Shown piece by piece: positions 6,157 to 12,102 of a stretch of DNA of 12,102 bases. Below the pieces are notes generated by a model that saw only the letters and a list, made by a program, of their open reading frames with translations, made no database searches and was not told the DNA's origin. This DNA is from JACDAS01 sp046262415 (GTDB lineage: Bacteria > Actinomycetota > Thermoleophilia > Gaiellales > Gaiellaceae). The translations under genes and the position numbers were made by a program. The DNA is taken from NCBI GenBank assembly GCA_046262415.1, contig JBHEMU010000061.1, forward strand, positions 1-12,102, read 5' to 3'. Numbering within the stretch: the first letter of the stretch is position 1; every line of letters begins with the position of its first letter.

Positions 6157-7047
6157 GTGATCCCGGCTCTCGCAGCTGCCGGCATCGCCAGCATCCTGCT
6201 CAAGGGAGCGTCGATCGCCTCGTGGCTGTACGGAGAGGACGAGCGCCGGACCTACGGCGACCTCGATCTCCTCGTCTCGCCGGATGACATGGCGCACGCG
6301 GGGTCGGTTGCCGAGAGCCTCGGCTTCAGGCACTTCCGCGAGATGGAGTCGACGCGGATCGACTCCGAGAGTCATCACGAGATCTGGCTCCGCGATCTCG
6401 ACGCGGTCGTGCTCGAGCTCCATCGCAGCTTCGTCGGCATCGGCGTTCCGGACGACGTGGCCTGGGACGAGCTCAGCCGCCACGTCGAGCCGATGGCGCT
6501 CGACGTCGGCGACTTCGCCGCTCCAGTGCTCGCCGTCCCGGCGCGCGCCCTCCTCGTCGCGCTGCACGCGGCTGTGCACGGCGCGAAAGGGCAGACGCTG
6601 ACCGACCTCGAGCGCGCCCTGCAGCGCGTACCGGCCGAGGCGTGGGCCGAGGCCGCGGTGCTCGCCCGCCGCCTTCGCGCCGAGCCGGCGTTCGCGATCG
6701 GACTCTCGTTTGTGCCCGAGGGCGCCGAGCTCGCCGCGCGGCTGACTGCGCCGGAGGAGCGCCACGCGTCCGTCGAGACCCTGCTCTGGGCGTCCAGCGC
6801 GCCGTCGACGGCGATGGGCTGGGAGCGGCTGGCGCGTACGCGCGGGCTCGGCGCGAAGCTTCGGTACGCCGTCCGCGAGCTGGCGCCGCCTCCGGAGCTG
6901 CTGCGCCACGTCGACGGACGGGCACGGCGCGGTCCGCTCGGCCTCGCGGGGGCGTACCTGCGCCGGCCCTTCCGCCTCCTCCGGCAGGCGCCCGGTGGGT
7001 TTCGCGCCTGGAAGGCCGTCCGGCGCGAGGCGCGAGGCAATGACTGA
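6157..7047 (+). CDS. Nucleotidyltransferase-fold protein (PF14907 type), surface-glycan cluster
   Basis: From the GTG at 6157 this is 296 residues. The N-terminal core matches the uncharacterised nucleotidyltransferase family common in polysaccharide and exosortase loci: 'AAAGIASILLKGASIASWLY' (6-25) with the Lys-Gly pair at 16-17, then 'GDLDLLV' with the metal-binding acids D35 and D37, and a third acid in 'LELHR' (E87). The remainder is Ala/Arg-rich and helical, with a basic C-terminus. The substrate is unknown. The true start is uncertain: coding-like sequence with the same frame and codon bias continues upstream to 6073 ('LRNDIAAAEV' precedes the GTG), but only CTG codons are available before the in-frame TGA at 6052. 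The stop overlaps the next gene by eight bases (ATGACTGA), indicating one operon and translational coupling. Confidence 0.8.
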   Translation: MIPALAAAGIASILLKGASIASWLYGEDERRTYGDLDLLVSPDDMAHAGSVAESLGFRHFREMESTRIDSESHHEIWLRDLDAVVLELHRSFVGIGVPDDVAWDELSRHVEPMALDVGDFAAPVLAVPARALLVALHAAVHGAKGQTLTDLERALQRVPAEAWAEAAVLARRLRAEPAFAIGLSFVPEGAELAARLTAPEERHASVETLLWASSAPSTAMGWERLARTRGLGAKLRYAVRELAPPPELLRHVDGRARRGPLGLAGAYLRRPFRLLRQAPGGFRAWKAVRREARGND

Positions 7048-7534
7048 CCGTCCGGCCAACGCGGCTCCGCACCGGCTGATCGACGACGTCGAGTTCGGCG
7101 AGGACGTCGTCGTCTACTCCTTCACCAACCTCTATGGCTGCCGCATCGGCGCCGGAACCCGCATCGGACCGTTCGTCGAGATCCAGCGGGGAGCGGTGAT
7201 CGGCGCGAACTGCAAGATCCAGAGCCACGTGTTCATCTGCGACGGCGTCACGATCGAGGACGGCGTCTTCGTCGGCCACGGCGTCATGTTCGTCAACGAC
7301 AAGTATCCGAAGGCGACGAGCGAGTCGGGCGCGCTCGCCTCCGCAGAGGACTGGACCCTGCTCCCGACGGTCGTCGAGCGGGGGGCGACGCTGGGCACGA
7401 GCGCAGTCGTTCTCGGCGGAGTGCGCATCGGCAGCGATGCGCTCGTCGGGGCCGGAGCGGTCGTCACGCGGGACGTGGAGCCCGGGACGACGGTCGCCGG
7501 CAACCCGGCGCGCGCCCTCGCGAGCCGCAGCTAG
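7040..7534 (+). CDS. Left-handed beta-helix sugar N-acyltransferase (WbpD/FdtC-like)
   Basis: This is 164 residues from the ATG at 7040. Hexapeptide repeats run through most of it ('GCRIGAGTRIGPFVEIQRGA', then 'GATLGTSAVVLGGVRIGSDA'), giving the left-handed parallel beta-helix of acyltransferases that normally form trimers. 'EDGVFVGHGVMFVNDKYPKA' (73-92) matches the conserved block of WbpD/WlbB and FdtC enzymes, which acetylate the amino group of a nucleotide-linked 3-amino sugar with acetyl-CoA. His80 is the probable catalytic or binding residue, followed by Asn86-Asp87. The C-terminal 'VVTRDVEPGTTVAGNPARAL' is the usual end of this class. It overlaps the gene before it, and the aminotransferase that would supply its amino-sugar substrate lies 74 bp downstream. 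The exact sugar cannot be told from sequence. Confidence 0.88.
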   Translation: MTDRPANAAPHRLIDDVEFGEDVVVYSFTNLYGCRIGAGTRIGPFVEIQRGAVIGANCKIQSHVFICDGVTIEDGVFVGHGVMFVNDKYPKATSESGALASAEDWTLLPTVVERGATLGTSAVVLGGVRIGSDALVGAGAVVTRDVEPGTTVAGNPARALASRS

Positions 7535-7545
7535 GGCGGAGGCGG

Positions 7546-7573
7546 TTGGCCGCGGCAGGGCCGTGGGTATGGT
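7546..7573 (+). promoter_or_regulatory. Candidate promoter of the aminotransferase gene
   Basis: TTGGCC (7546-7551), a 16-base spacer and TATGGT (7568-7573) resemble a housekeeping promoter, with four of six consensus bases at each box. Transcription would begin near 7580, exactly at a GTG codon. It could supplement read-through from the upstream genes. Confidence 0.4.
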
Positions 7574-7579
7574 TGTCTC

Positions 7580-7612
7580 GTGCCCCCGCGCCGGATCCCC
7601 GCGACCCCTTGA
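7580..7612 (+). CDS. Putative 10-residue leader ORF (VPPRRIPATP)
   Basis: A GTG six bases downstream of the TATGGT hexamer opens ten codons. They end in a TGA (7610-7612) that shares bases with the TTG start of the aminotransferase (TTGA). If transcription starts at 7580, ribosomes could load on the leaderless GTG, translate this peptide and restart on the TTG. It contains four prolines and two arginines. It may simply be chance sequence upstream of the main gene. Confidence 0.25.
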   Translation: MPPRRIPATP

Positions 7613-8718
7613 CGATCCCGTTCGTCGATCTCCGGCGCCAGTACGAGTCGATCAAGGAAGAGATCGACGCGGCGCTGCGCGCGACGGTCGAGTCGACGCA
7701 GTACATCCTCGGCGACGAGGTCGGTCGGTTCGAGCAGGAGTTCGCGGCGTACTGCGAGGCCCGCCACTGCGTCGGAATGGCCTCGGGCACCGCTGCCCTC
7801 CACCTCGCGCTCGAAGCGCTCGAGGTAGGGCCGGGCGACGAGGTGATCGTTCCGGCCAACACCTTCATCGCCACCGTCCTGCCCGTTCTCAAGCTGGGGG
7901 CCAGCCCGATCCTCGTCGACTGTGACGACGCGACTGCGACGATCGACGTCCGGCAGGCGGCGGCGGCGATCACGGAGCGGACGAAGGCGCTGATCGCAGT
8001 CCACCTGTACGGCCAGCCCGCGGACATGGCGGCGCTCGAGGCGCTCTGCGCCGACCGCGGCGTGGTGCTGGTCGAAGACGCGTGCCAGGCCCATGGCGCG
8101 CGGCATCGCGGCCGGCGCGTCGGCGCCCTGGGGCGCGTCGCCGTCTTCAGCTTCTACCCGGGCAAGAACCTCGGCGCCTACGGAGATGCGGGTGCCGTCA
8201 CGACCGACGACCCCGACCTCGCCCGGCGCATCCGCCTGCTCGGCGACCTCGGCCAGGAACGGAAGTACCTCCACGTGGTCAAGGGTTGGAACTCCCGCCT
8301 CGACACGCTGCAGGCGGCGGTCCTGCGCGTGAAGCTACGGCACCTCGATCGCTGGAACGAGTTGCGCCGCAGCCACGCCGCGGCGTACGGCCGTGCGCTC
8401 CACGGCGCCCCGGTCGAGGTGCCGGAGGCGGCGACCGACGTGGAGCACGTCTGGCACCTCTACGTCGTCCGAACGGGGGCTCGGGAGGCGGTACGCGACG
8501 CGCTCGCGACAGGCGGCATCGCGACGGGCATGCACTACCCGCTCCCGTTGCACTTGCAGCCCGCGCTGGACGACCTCGGCTACGCGAGGGGCGACTTTCC
8601 CGTGACGGAGCGCCATGCCGAGGAGGGCCTGTCGCTGCCGATGTTCCCCGAGCTCGAGGCCGAGGAGATCGAGCGCGTCGCCGATGTCTTCACGGCGAGC
8701 GCGGCCGCTAGGGCCTAG
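7609..8718 (+). CDS. DegT/DnrJ/EryC1/StrS-family PLP sugar aminotransferase
   Basis: From the TTG at 7609 this is 369 residues, normal for the family. The enzyme transfers an amino group, usually from glutamate, to a keto group of a nucleotide-linked sugar. The start is set by the family N-terminus 'MTIPFVDLRRQYESIKEEI'; earlier in-frame TTG codons (7546, 7573) would add non-homologous sequence. Visible motifs are 'MASGTAALHLALEAL' (57-71), 'GDEVIVPANTFIATV' (76-90), 'HLYGQPADM' (132-140), 'VEDACQAHGA' (155-164, Asp157 against the PLP nitrogen), and Schiff-base Lys186 in 'FYPGKNLGAYGD'. 'GMHYPLPLHLQP' near the C-terminus is also typical. Together with the acyltransferase upstream it resembles WbpE/WbpD or FdtB/FdtC pairs that build 3-acetamido sugars. 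It converges with the BY-kinase gene, leaving 17 bp and no visible terminator. Confidence 0.93.
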   Translation: MTIPFVDLRRQYESIKEEIDAALRATVESTQYILGDEVGRFEQEFAAYCEARHCVGMASGTAALHLALEALEVGPGDEVIVPANTFIATVLPVLKLGASPILVDCDDATATIDVRQAAAAITERTKALIAVHLYGQPADMAALEALCADRGVVLVEDACQAHGARHRGRRVGALGRVAVFSFYPGKNLGAYGDAGAVTTDDPDLARRIRLLGDLGQERKYLHVVKGWNSRLDTLQAAVLRVKLRHLDRWNELRRSHAAAYGRALHGAPVEVPEAATDVEHVWHLYVVRTGAREAVRDALATGGIATGMHYPLPLHLQPALDDLGYARGDFPVTERHAEEGLSLPMFPELEAEEIERVADVFTASAAARA

Positions 8719-8735
8719 TTCTCGTCAGCTCGCGG

Positions 8736-10355
8736 TCAGGAGACGCCGACGTCCTCCCGCTCGCGCTCCCGCTCGCGTTCGGTCGGCTGAGACTCCTCGC
8801 TCGGATACCCGTAGCCGTAGTACGTGCCGGCATAGCCGTCCTCGTGCTCCACGCCGGTGAGGACGAAGCCCAGCCTCTCGGCCGGACAGCTCTCGATCAC
8901 CCGACGGAGCTCCTTGAGGAGCGGGCGTTGAGCGCTCTGCGCGCTCGTCGCGATCACGATGCCGTCGACCTTGCCGCTCAGGGTCATCGCGTCCCCAACG
9001 CGGAGCAGGGGAGGCGAGTCGATGAGGATGATGTCGGCCATCTGGCGAAGCCGCTCGAGCATGTCGGTCAACACGCGGCTGCCGACGAACTCGCCCACGT
9101 CGGGAGGCACGGGGCCTGCCGGCAGGAGCTCGAGAATGCCCCTGACGTCCCCCCTGCCGTTCATCGAAAGACCGCCGGAGACCGAGGGGCTCCGAGGATC
9201 GGACACCGTGATCGGGACGAGGGCCTCCTCGAGCGGCAGCTGGCCGAGCGCGACCTGAGTGAGCCCCGGCCGCTTCCCGACGCCGAGCAGCTTGTCCAGC
9301 AAGGGCCGGCGGAGGTCGAGGTCGACCGCGATCACCCGGCGGCCCGCGCGGGCGAACGCGACGGCCAGATTGGCCACGGTCGTCGTCTTCCCCTCGGCCT
9401 CGAGCGCACTCGTGACCATGATGATCTGCGCGCCGCGGTCGATGTTCACGAACTCAAGGTTGGTCCGCAGGACGCGGAAGGCCTCCGACTGGATGCTGTC
9501 CGGCTCCTCGAGCATCGAGAGCTTGCCGACCGCTTTCAGGTTCGAGGGCGGCGCGGGCAGGCGGGCCAGGAGCGGTAGGTCCAGCCTCTCGCCGATCTCG
9601 TCGGCGGAGCGAACGCGCGTGTCGAGGCTGTCGCGGAGGAAGGCGAGGCCGAGGCCGAGGAGCAGGCCGAGGAGCAGGCCGAGGACGGCGTTTCGCAGGG
9701 GTCGGGGCTGCACCTGCGAGCCCGGCGCGGCCGGACGCGTCAAGATCGGCGGGGTCAGCAGCGCCTCGATCGCCTGCAGCTGCTGCTGCTTCTGGAGGAG
9801 GGTCAGGTAGAGGGGCGACTTCGTGTTCCCGATCGACTCGAGCTGCTTGATCTGCGTCGTCACCTGCTGTTCCGCTCGCTTCAGCTGCGCCGTGTCGAGC
9901 CTGTGGCGGTAGATGACGTAGGCTCGCGCGTAGGCCGTGGCGAGGCGTGCCGCGATCAGCGGCACCGGATCCTTGACGGAGAAGACGAGGAGGTCGGCGT
10001 TCGTCTTCGGGCGCACCGACGAGTTCGCGAGCAGTTCGGCGGACGAGCGGTCCGTGAACCCCGCCGACTCGAGCGCCGCCGTGGCGACGGCGGGCACTCG
10101 CGCCAGCTCGGCCGAGGTCTCACCCAACCGTTCGGGATTCACGTAGGGGCTGCTCCCGCCGCTGGCGATGATGCTGAGATCCTTCGTGCTCAGCCAGACC
10201 TCTGCCGTGGCGCGGTAGAGATGCTGCTGGTTCAGCGCCAGCACCACCGCCGCGAGCGGGGCCAGGACGACCGCCTGCAGCACGATCCACTTTCGGCGGC
10301 GCAGGACATGCAGATAGTGCTGCAGGTTCGGCGCGTCTTGCGTGTGGCTGGGCAA
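8736..10355 (-). CDS. Fused Wzz chain-length regulator and BY-type tyrosine kinase
   Basis: This 539-residue membrane protein combines a polysaccharide co-polymerase with a bacterial tyrosine kinase. It has a short cytoplasmic start 'LQHYLHVLRRRKWIV', TM1 about 23-42, an extracytoplasmic Wzz region with a helical Gln-rich part (155-200), the Pro-rich segment 'PPILTRPAAPGSQVQPRPL' (202-220), and TM2 about 222-240 ('LLLGLLLGLG'). The kinase part has an ExxRxxR motif 'EAFRVLRTN' (291-299), Walker A ending 'EGKTTT' (321-326), Walker A' 'VIAVDLDLRRP' (341-351) and Walker B 'IILIDSPP' (442-449). The tail holds five tyrosines (508, 512, 513, 515, 517), the usual autophosphorylation cluster, and then an odd Glu/Arg run (527-534). 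AGAGGGA eight bases upstream supports the TTG start at 10355. It follows the flippase on the same strand and should tune the length and export of a surface polysaccharide. Confidence 0.93.
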   Translation of the reverse strand: MPSHTQDAPNLQHYLHVLRRRKWIVLQAVVLAPLAAVVLALNQQHLYRATAEVWLSTKDLSIIASGGSSPYVNPERLGETSAELARVPAVATAALESAGFTDRSSAELLANSSVRPKTNADLLVFSVKDPVPLIAARLATAYARAYVIYRHRLDTAQLKRAEQQVTTQIKQLESIGNTKSPLYLTLLQKQQQLQAIEALLTPPILTRPAAPGSQVQPRPLRNAVLGLLLGLLLGLGLAFLRDSLDTRVRSADEIGERLDLPLLARLPAPPSNLKAVGKLSMLEEPDSIQSEAFRVLRTNLEFVNIDRGAQIIMVTSALEAEGKTTTVANLAVAFARAGRRVIAVDLDLRRPLLDKLLGVGKRPGLTQVALGQLPLEEALVPITVSDPRSPSVSGGLSMNGRGDVRGILELLPAGPVPPDVGEFVGSRVLTDMLERLRQMADIILIDSPPLLRVGDAMTLSGKVDGIVIATSAQSAQRPLLKELRRVIESCPAERLGFVLTGVEHEDGYAGTYYGYGYPSEESQPTEREREREREDVGVS

Positions 10356-10394
10356 GCGATCAATCCCTCTCGAGAAGCGAAGTAACGGTCGGCA

Positions 10395-10423
10395 AGGGTA
10401 TCAGGGCACTCATGTGAGCGCCC
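10395..10423 (-). promoter_or_regulatory. Candidate operator/promoter of the Wzz-BY-kinase gene
   Basis: On the minus strand an imperfect 20-base palindrome (10423-10404, arms GGGC-CTCA and TGAG-GCCC with one G-T mismatch) is followed within three bases by TACCCT (10400-10395), a possible -10 element. A transcript from there would have a leader of about 35 bases containing the AGAGGGA ribosome site. The palindrome could instead be a hairpin in the 164-bp gap after the flippase stop codon. Confidence 0.3.
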
Positions 10424-10519
10424 GAGCCCGATCTCTGCCGGGAGCGGTCACGGCGGCTGTCGACGAGTCCAGGACCGCCGCCTCGAGGGACCCGCGGCCG
10501 ACCGGCGCCATGGTCGCGG

Positions 10520-11773
10520 TCACCCCTCGATGCTCCCGACCGGCGAGGCCTCCGGCCGCGCCCGGCGGGAGCCTGCGAACCAGCGCCTGGCGAGGTACAG
10601 GAAGCCGAGCGTGACCACGGCCTCGCTGCCGAGGCGGAACGCCGAGAGCCAGGTCAGCGACTCCGTCTGCCAGCCGACGAGCCCGCCGGCGAGCAGGACG
10701 ACCAGCGCCAGCGCGAGGACCGGGATGCGCGCGGCCTGCCGCCCGCCGCGAACGAGGTCGACCGACTGCACGTACCCCGCGAACCGGACGGGGATGAGGA
10801 CGGCGAGGAGCACGATCGGCACCAGCAGGTGCTCGATCGGCCGGTCGAGGATGACCGGCAGGAGCGGACCGGCCGCCACGAGGAACGCGCCACCTGCGAC
10901 CAGACCGATCACGAGGCCGGTGACGCGCCAGCGCCGCACGGCGCGGCTCGACGAGCGCGTCTCGTCGGTCGAGTACATCGCGAGGGTCAGACCCTCGGCG
11001 ACGAGGAACGTGCTGTAGCAGGCGCGCAGGAGCGTCCCGTAGACGCCGAGCAGCGTGAAGTTCGGCGCGAAGCCCAGAACGAGCACCTCGAGCCGGCCGT
11101 GGAGCACGATCGCGCCGCTCGAGGCGAGGAACCACAGCTGCTGCCGGACGACGCCGTGGACGGCCGTCCCCTCGTGCTTCGGCAGCGGCTGGAGGACGAG
11201 GAGGCGCGCGACCAGGCCCAGCGCCCGCGCCACGCTGAGGGCGAGCAGGGCCGCCGCGAGGACCGACGTCGCCTGGGCGAGGAGCAGCGTCGCGGCGAGC
11301 GTGACAGCGGCCTCGCCCGTCGTGATCTTGCCCTCGGCCGTCAGGGCCCCGCCGGCGTTCATGGCGCCGATGTAGCCGTAGGAGAGCGCGAGCAGGAACG
11401 GGAAGGGCAGCGCGAGGAGCAGGATCGGCTCGTGCGCCCCCAGTCCGGCCAGCCAGAGCGCCCCGTAGAGCGTCGATCCGGCGCAGGCGGCGAGCCAGCG
11501 CGCATTCCGCGTCGCGCGCAGGGGGGGCGAGGGGACCCCGAAGTACTTCTGCGGCAGCGAGAGCGAGGTCATCATCCCCATCTCGGCGAGCGACCCGCAG
11601 AGGTAGGCGGTGGCCGTGGCGAGAGTCAGCCGGCCGACGTCGTCGAGCGTGTCCTCACCGCGCGCGACCAGGTGGATGAGCAGCAGGCCGACGACGGAGG
11701 GCCCCAGCTTGGAGACGACGCCGCCGGCGAAGCTCGAGGTCGCGTACCGCAGGAGGCGCCGCCGGAAGCTCAT
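10520..11773 (-). CDS. Wzx-like polysaccharide flippase (oligosaccharide/lipid-carrier transporter)
   Basis: This is 417 residues from the ATG at 11773. The sequence is hydrophobic throughout, with about ten to twelve predicted membrane helices. It starts with the short basic 'MSFRRRLLRYATSSFAGGVV', in which 'xxSSFxxGxVxKLxxx' is the usual first-helix pattern of the polysaccharide biosynthesis/MOP flippase families. Single basic loops such as 'DETRSSSRAVRRWR' separate the helix bundles, and it ends in a basic tail. Such proteins move undecaprenyl-linked glycan units across the cytoplasmic membrane. Primary sequence is weakly conserved in this class, so the specific substrate cannot be named and a related O-antigen transporter role is equally possible. 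It lies upstream of the Wzz/BY-kinase gene (164-bp gap) and is divergent from the partial gene at 11879. TACGTT nine bases before the ATG is a possible -10 element. Confidence 0.82.
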   Translation of the reverse strand: MSFRRRLLRYATSSFAGGVVSKLGPSVVGLLLIHLVARGEDTLDDVGRLTLATATAYLCGSLAEMGMMTSLSLPQKYFGVPSPPLRATRNARWLAACAGSTLYGALWLAGLGAHEPILLLALPFPFLLALSYGYIGAMNAGGALTAEGKITTGEAAVTLAATLLLAQATSVLAAALLALSVARALGLVARLLVLQPLPKHEGTAVHGVVRQQLWFLASSGAIVLHGRLEVLVLGFAPNFTLLGVYGTLLRACYSTFLVAEGLTLAMYSTDETRSSSRAVRRWRVTGLVIGLVAGGAFLVAAGPLLPVILDRPIEHLLVPIVLLAVLIPVRFAGYVQSVDLVRGGRQAARIPVLALALVVLLAGGLVGWQTESLTWLSAFRLGSEAVVTLGFLYLARRWFAGSRRARPEASPVGSIEG

Positions 11774-11782
11774 GCGGGGGGG

Positions 11783-11788
11783 AACGTA
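11783..11788 (-). promoter_or_regulatory. Candidate -10 element of the flippase gene
   Basis: TACGTT on the minus strand is nine bases before the ATG at 11773, with only a C-rich run between and no ribosome site. This suggests a leaderless or very short-leader mRNA. Confidence 0.3.
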
Positions 11789-11809
11789 GTCGGTCCACCG
11801 CCGTCGGCG

Positions 11810-11837
11810 TCGACCCGGCCGGGTCCGGCTGTACTCT
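11810..11837 (+). promoter_or_regulatory. Candidate promoter with a 14-bp palindrome in the divergent intergenic region
   Basis: TCGACC (11810-11815) and TACTCT (11832-11837), 16 bases apart, resemble -35 and -10 boxes for the gene at 11879. A perfect 14-bp palindrome, GACCCGGCCGGGTC (11812-11825), overlaps the -35 box and the spacer, where a repressor dimer could block transcription. GC-rich palindromes also arise by chance in such DNA, so this is tentative. Confidence 0.35.
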
Positions 11838-11878
11838 GGTGCGCGAGGAATCTCCAGTCCTCCCGCGAACCCACCACC

Positions 11879-12102
11879 GTGCCCGCTTCCCGCGCTGAGC
11901 GCATCGTCTTCGGCCTCGGGCTCGCGGTGACCGTGGGTCTGCTCGTGCTGCTCCTGCCGGCCTGGATGGGCTACCGGGAAGGGCTGCCGAAGGCCTCTGC
12001 GCCCCCCCGACTCGCCCCCGCTCCAGCCGCTACGGCCGCCCAGCCGACGCCCCGGGACGTCAGCGTGCGCCCGCAGCGGATGCGGCGCCCGCCCCCGGCG
12101 TC
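11879..12102 (+). CDS. Membrane-anchored protein of unknown function (3' end cut by window)
   Basis: A GTG at 11879 opens 74 complete codons that run past the right edge. Residues 8-29 ('RIVFGLGLAVTVGLLVLLLP' and on) form one hydrophobic helix after a short basic start, so this is either a signal anchor or an uncleaved signal peptide. What follows is rich in Pro and Ala ('APPRLAPAPAATAAQPTPRD'), a typical spacer between membrane and an external domain, and then Arg-Pro-rich sequence. The functional domain lies outside the window, so no family can be named. There is no clear ribosome site directly before the GTG; GAGGAA at 11845-11850 is too far upstream. Being divergent from the flippase gene, it may belong to the same surface-glycan locus. 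Confidence 0.6.
   Translation, partial: MPASRAERIVFGLGLAVTVGLLVLLLPAWMGYREGLPKASAPPRLAPAPAATAAQPTPRDVSVRPQRMRRPPPA

Noticed and set aside
7437..7925. Plus-strand open frame across the acyltransferase and aminotransferase genes
   Set aside because: It is a shifted frame overlapping two well-supported genes and its product is Arg/Pro-rich without domains.
9640..9690. 12-base tandem repeat in the Wzz/BY-kinase gene as a mobile or regulatory repeat
   Set aside because: It encodes the Leu/Gly helix of TM2 (LLLGLLLGLG) and is explained by biased codon use in a membrane segment.

Overview
The window comes from a very GC-rich bacterium (strong G/C preference at third codon positions, many GTG and TTG starts). 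Several features suggest an actinobacterium, probably of the Thermoleophilia (Gaiellales/Solirubrobacterales type). These are a DUF1206 membrane protein, RTX repeats closed by a Cys...Cys segment typical of secreted proteins in that class, and TA-rich hexamers a few bases before many start codons. This placement is an inference. I see no rRNA, tRNA, CRISPR array, transposase or phage gene, and no gene-free stretch longer than 300 bases.

Left part (1-3752, all minus strand, read right to left): a 226-residue protein of unknown function, a secreted RTX plus Asp-box (sialidase-like) protein, MsrB methionine sulfoxide reductase, and a DUF1206 membrane protein cut by the window edge. The 226-residue gene is divergent from the first gene of the next block.

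Middle part (3853-8718, all plus strand): a CbbX/SpoVK-type AAA+ ATPase, a GAF-like plus GGDEF diguanylate cyclase, then a tight cluster of a nucleotidyltransferase-fold protein (PF14907 type), a left-handed beta-helix sugar N-acyltransferase and a DegT/DnrJ/EryC1 PLP sugar aminotransferase. The last two resemble a WbpD/WbpE or FdtC/FdtB pair that makes acetamido sugars for surface glycans.

Right part (8736-11773, minus strand): a Wzx-like flippase followed by a fused Wzz/BY-kinase, converging on the aminotransferase. A further gene with one membrane anchor begins at 11879 on the plus strand and leaves the window. Together, 6061-11773 looks like part of an exopolysaccharide or surface-glycan locus: sugar modification, export and chain-length/tyrosine-kinase control. 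A c-di-GMP enzyme lies next to it. Glycosyltransferases, a polymerase and the sugar dehydrogenase are not in view.

The most unusual feature is a pair of about 100-bp repeats (2965-3063 minus; 5946-6047 plus), about 94% identical. Each lies directly after a stop codon, in the same orientation relative to transcription, between two co-directional genes. The repeat can fold into three hairpins, and one of its segments has two mutually exclusive partners. I could not match it to a known RNA family. A second pattern is the recurrence of TANNNT-like hexamers 6-9 bases before start codons, which suggests frequent leaderless transcription.
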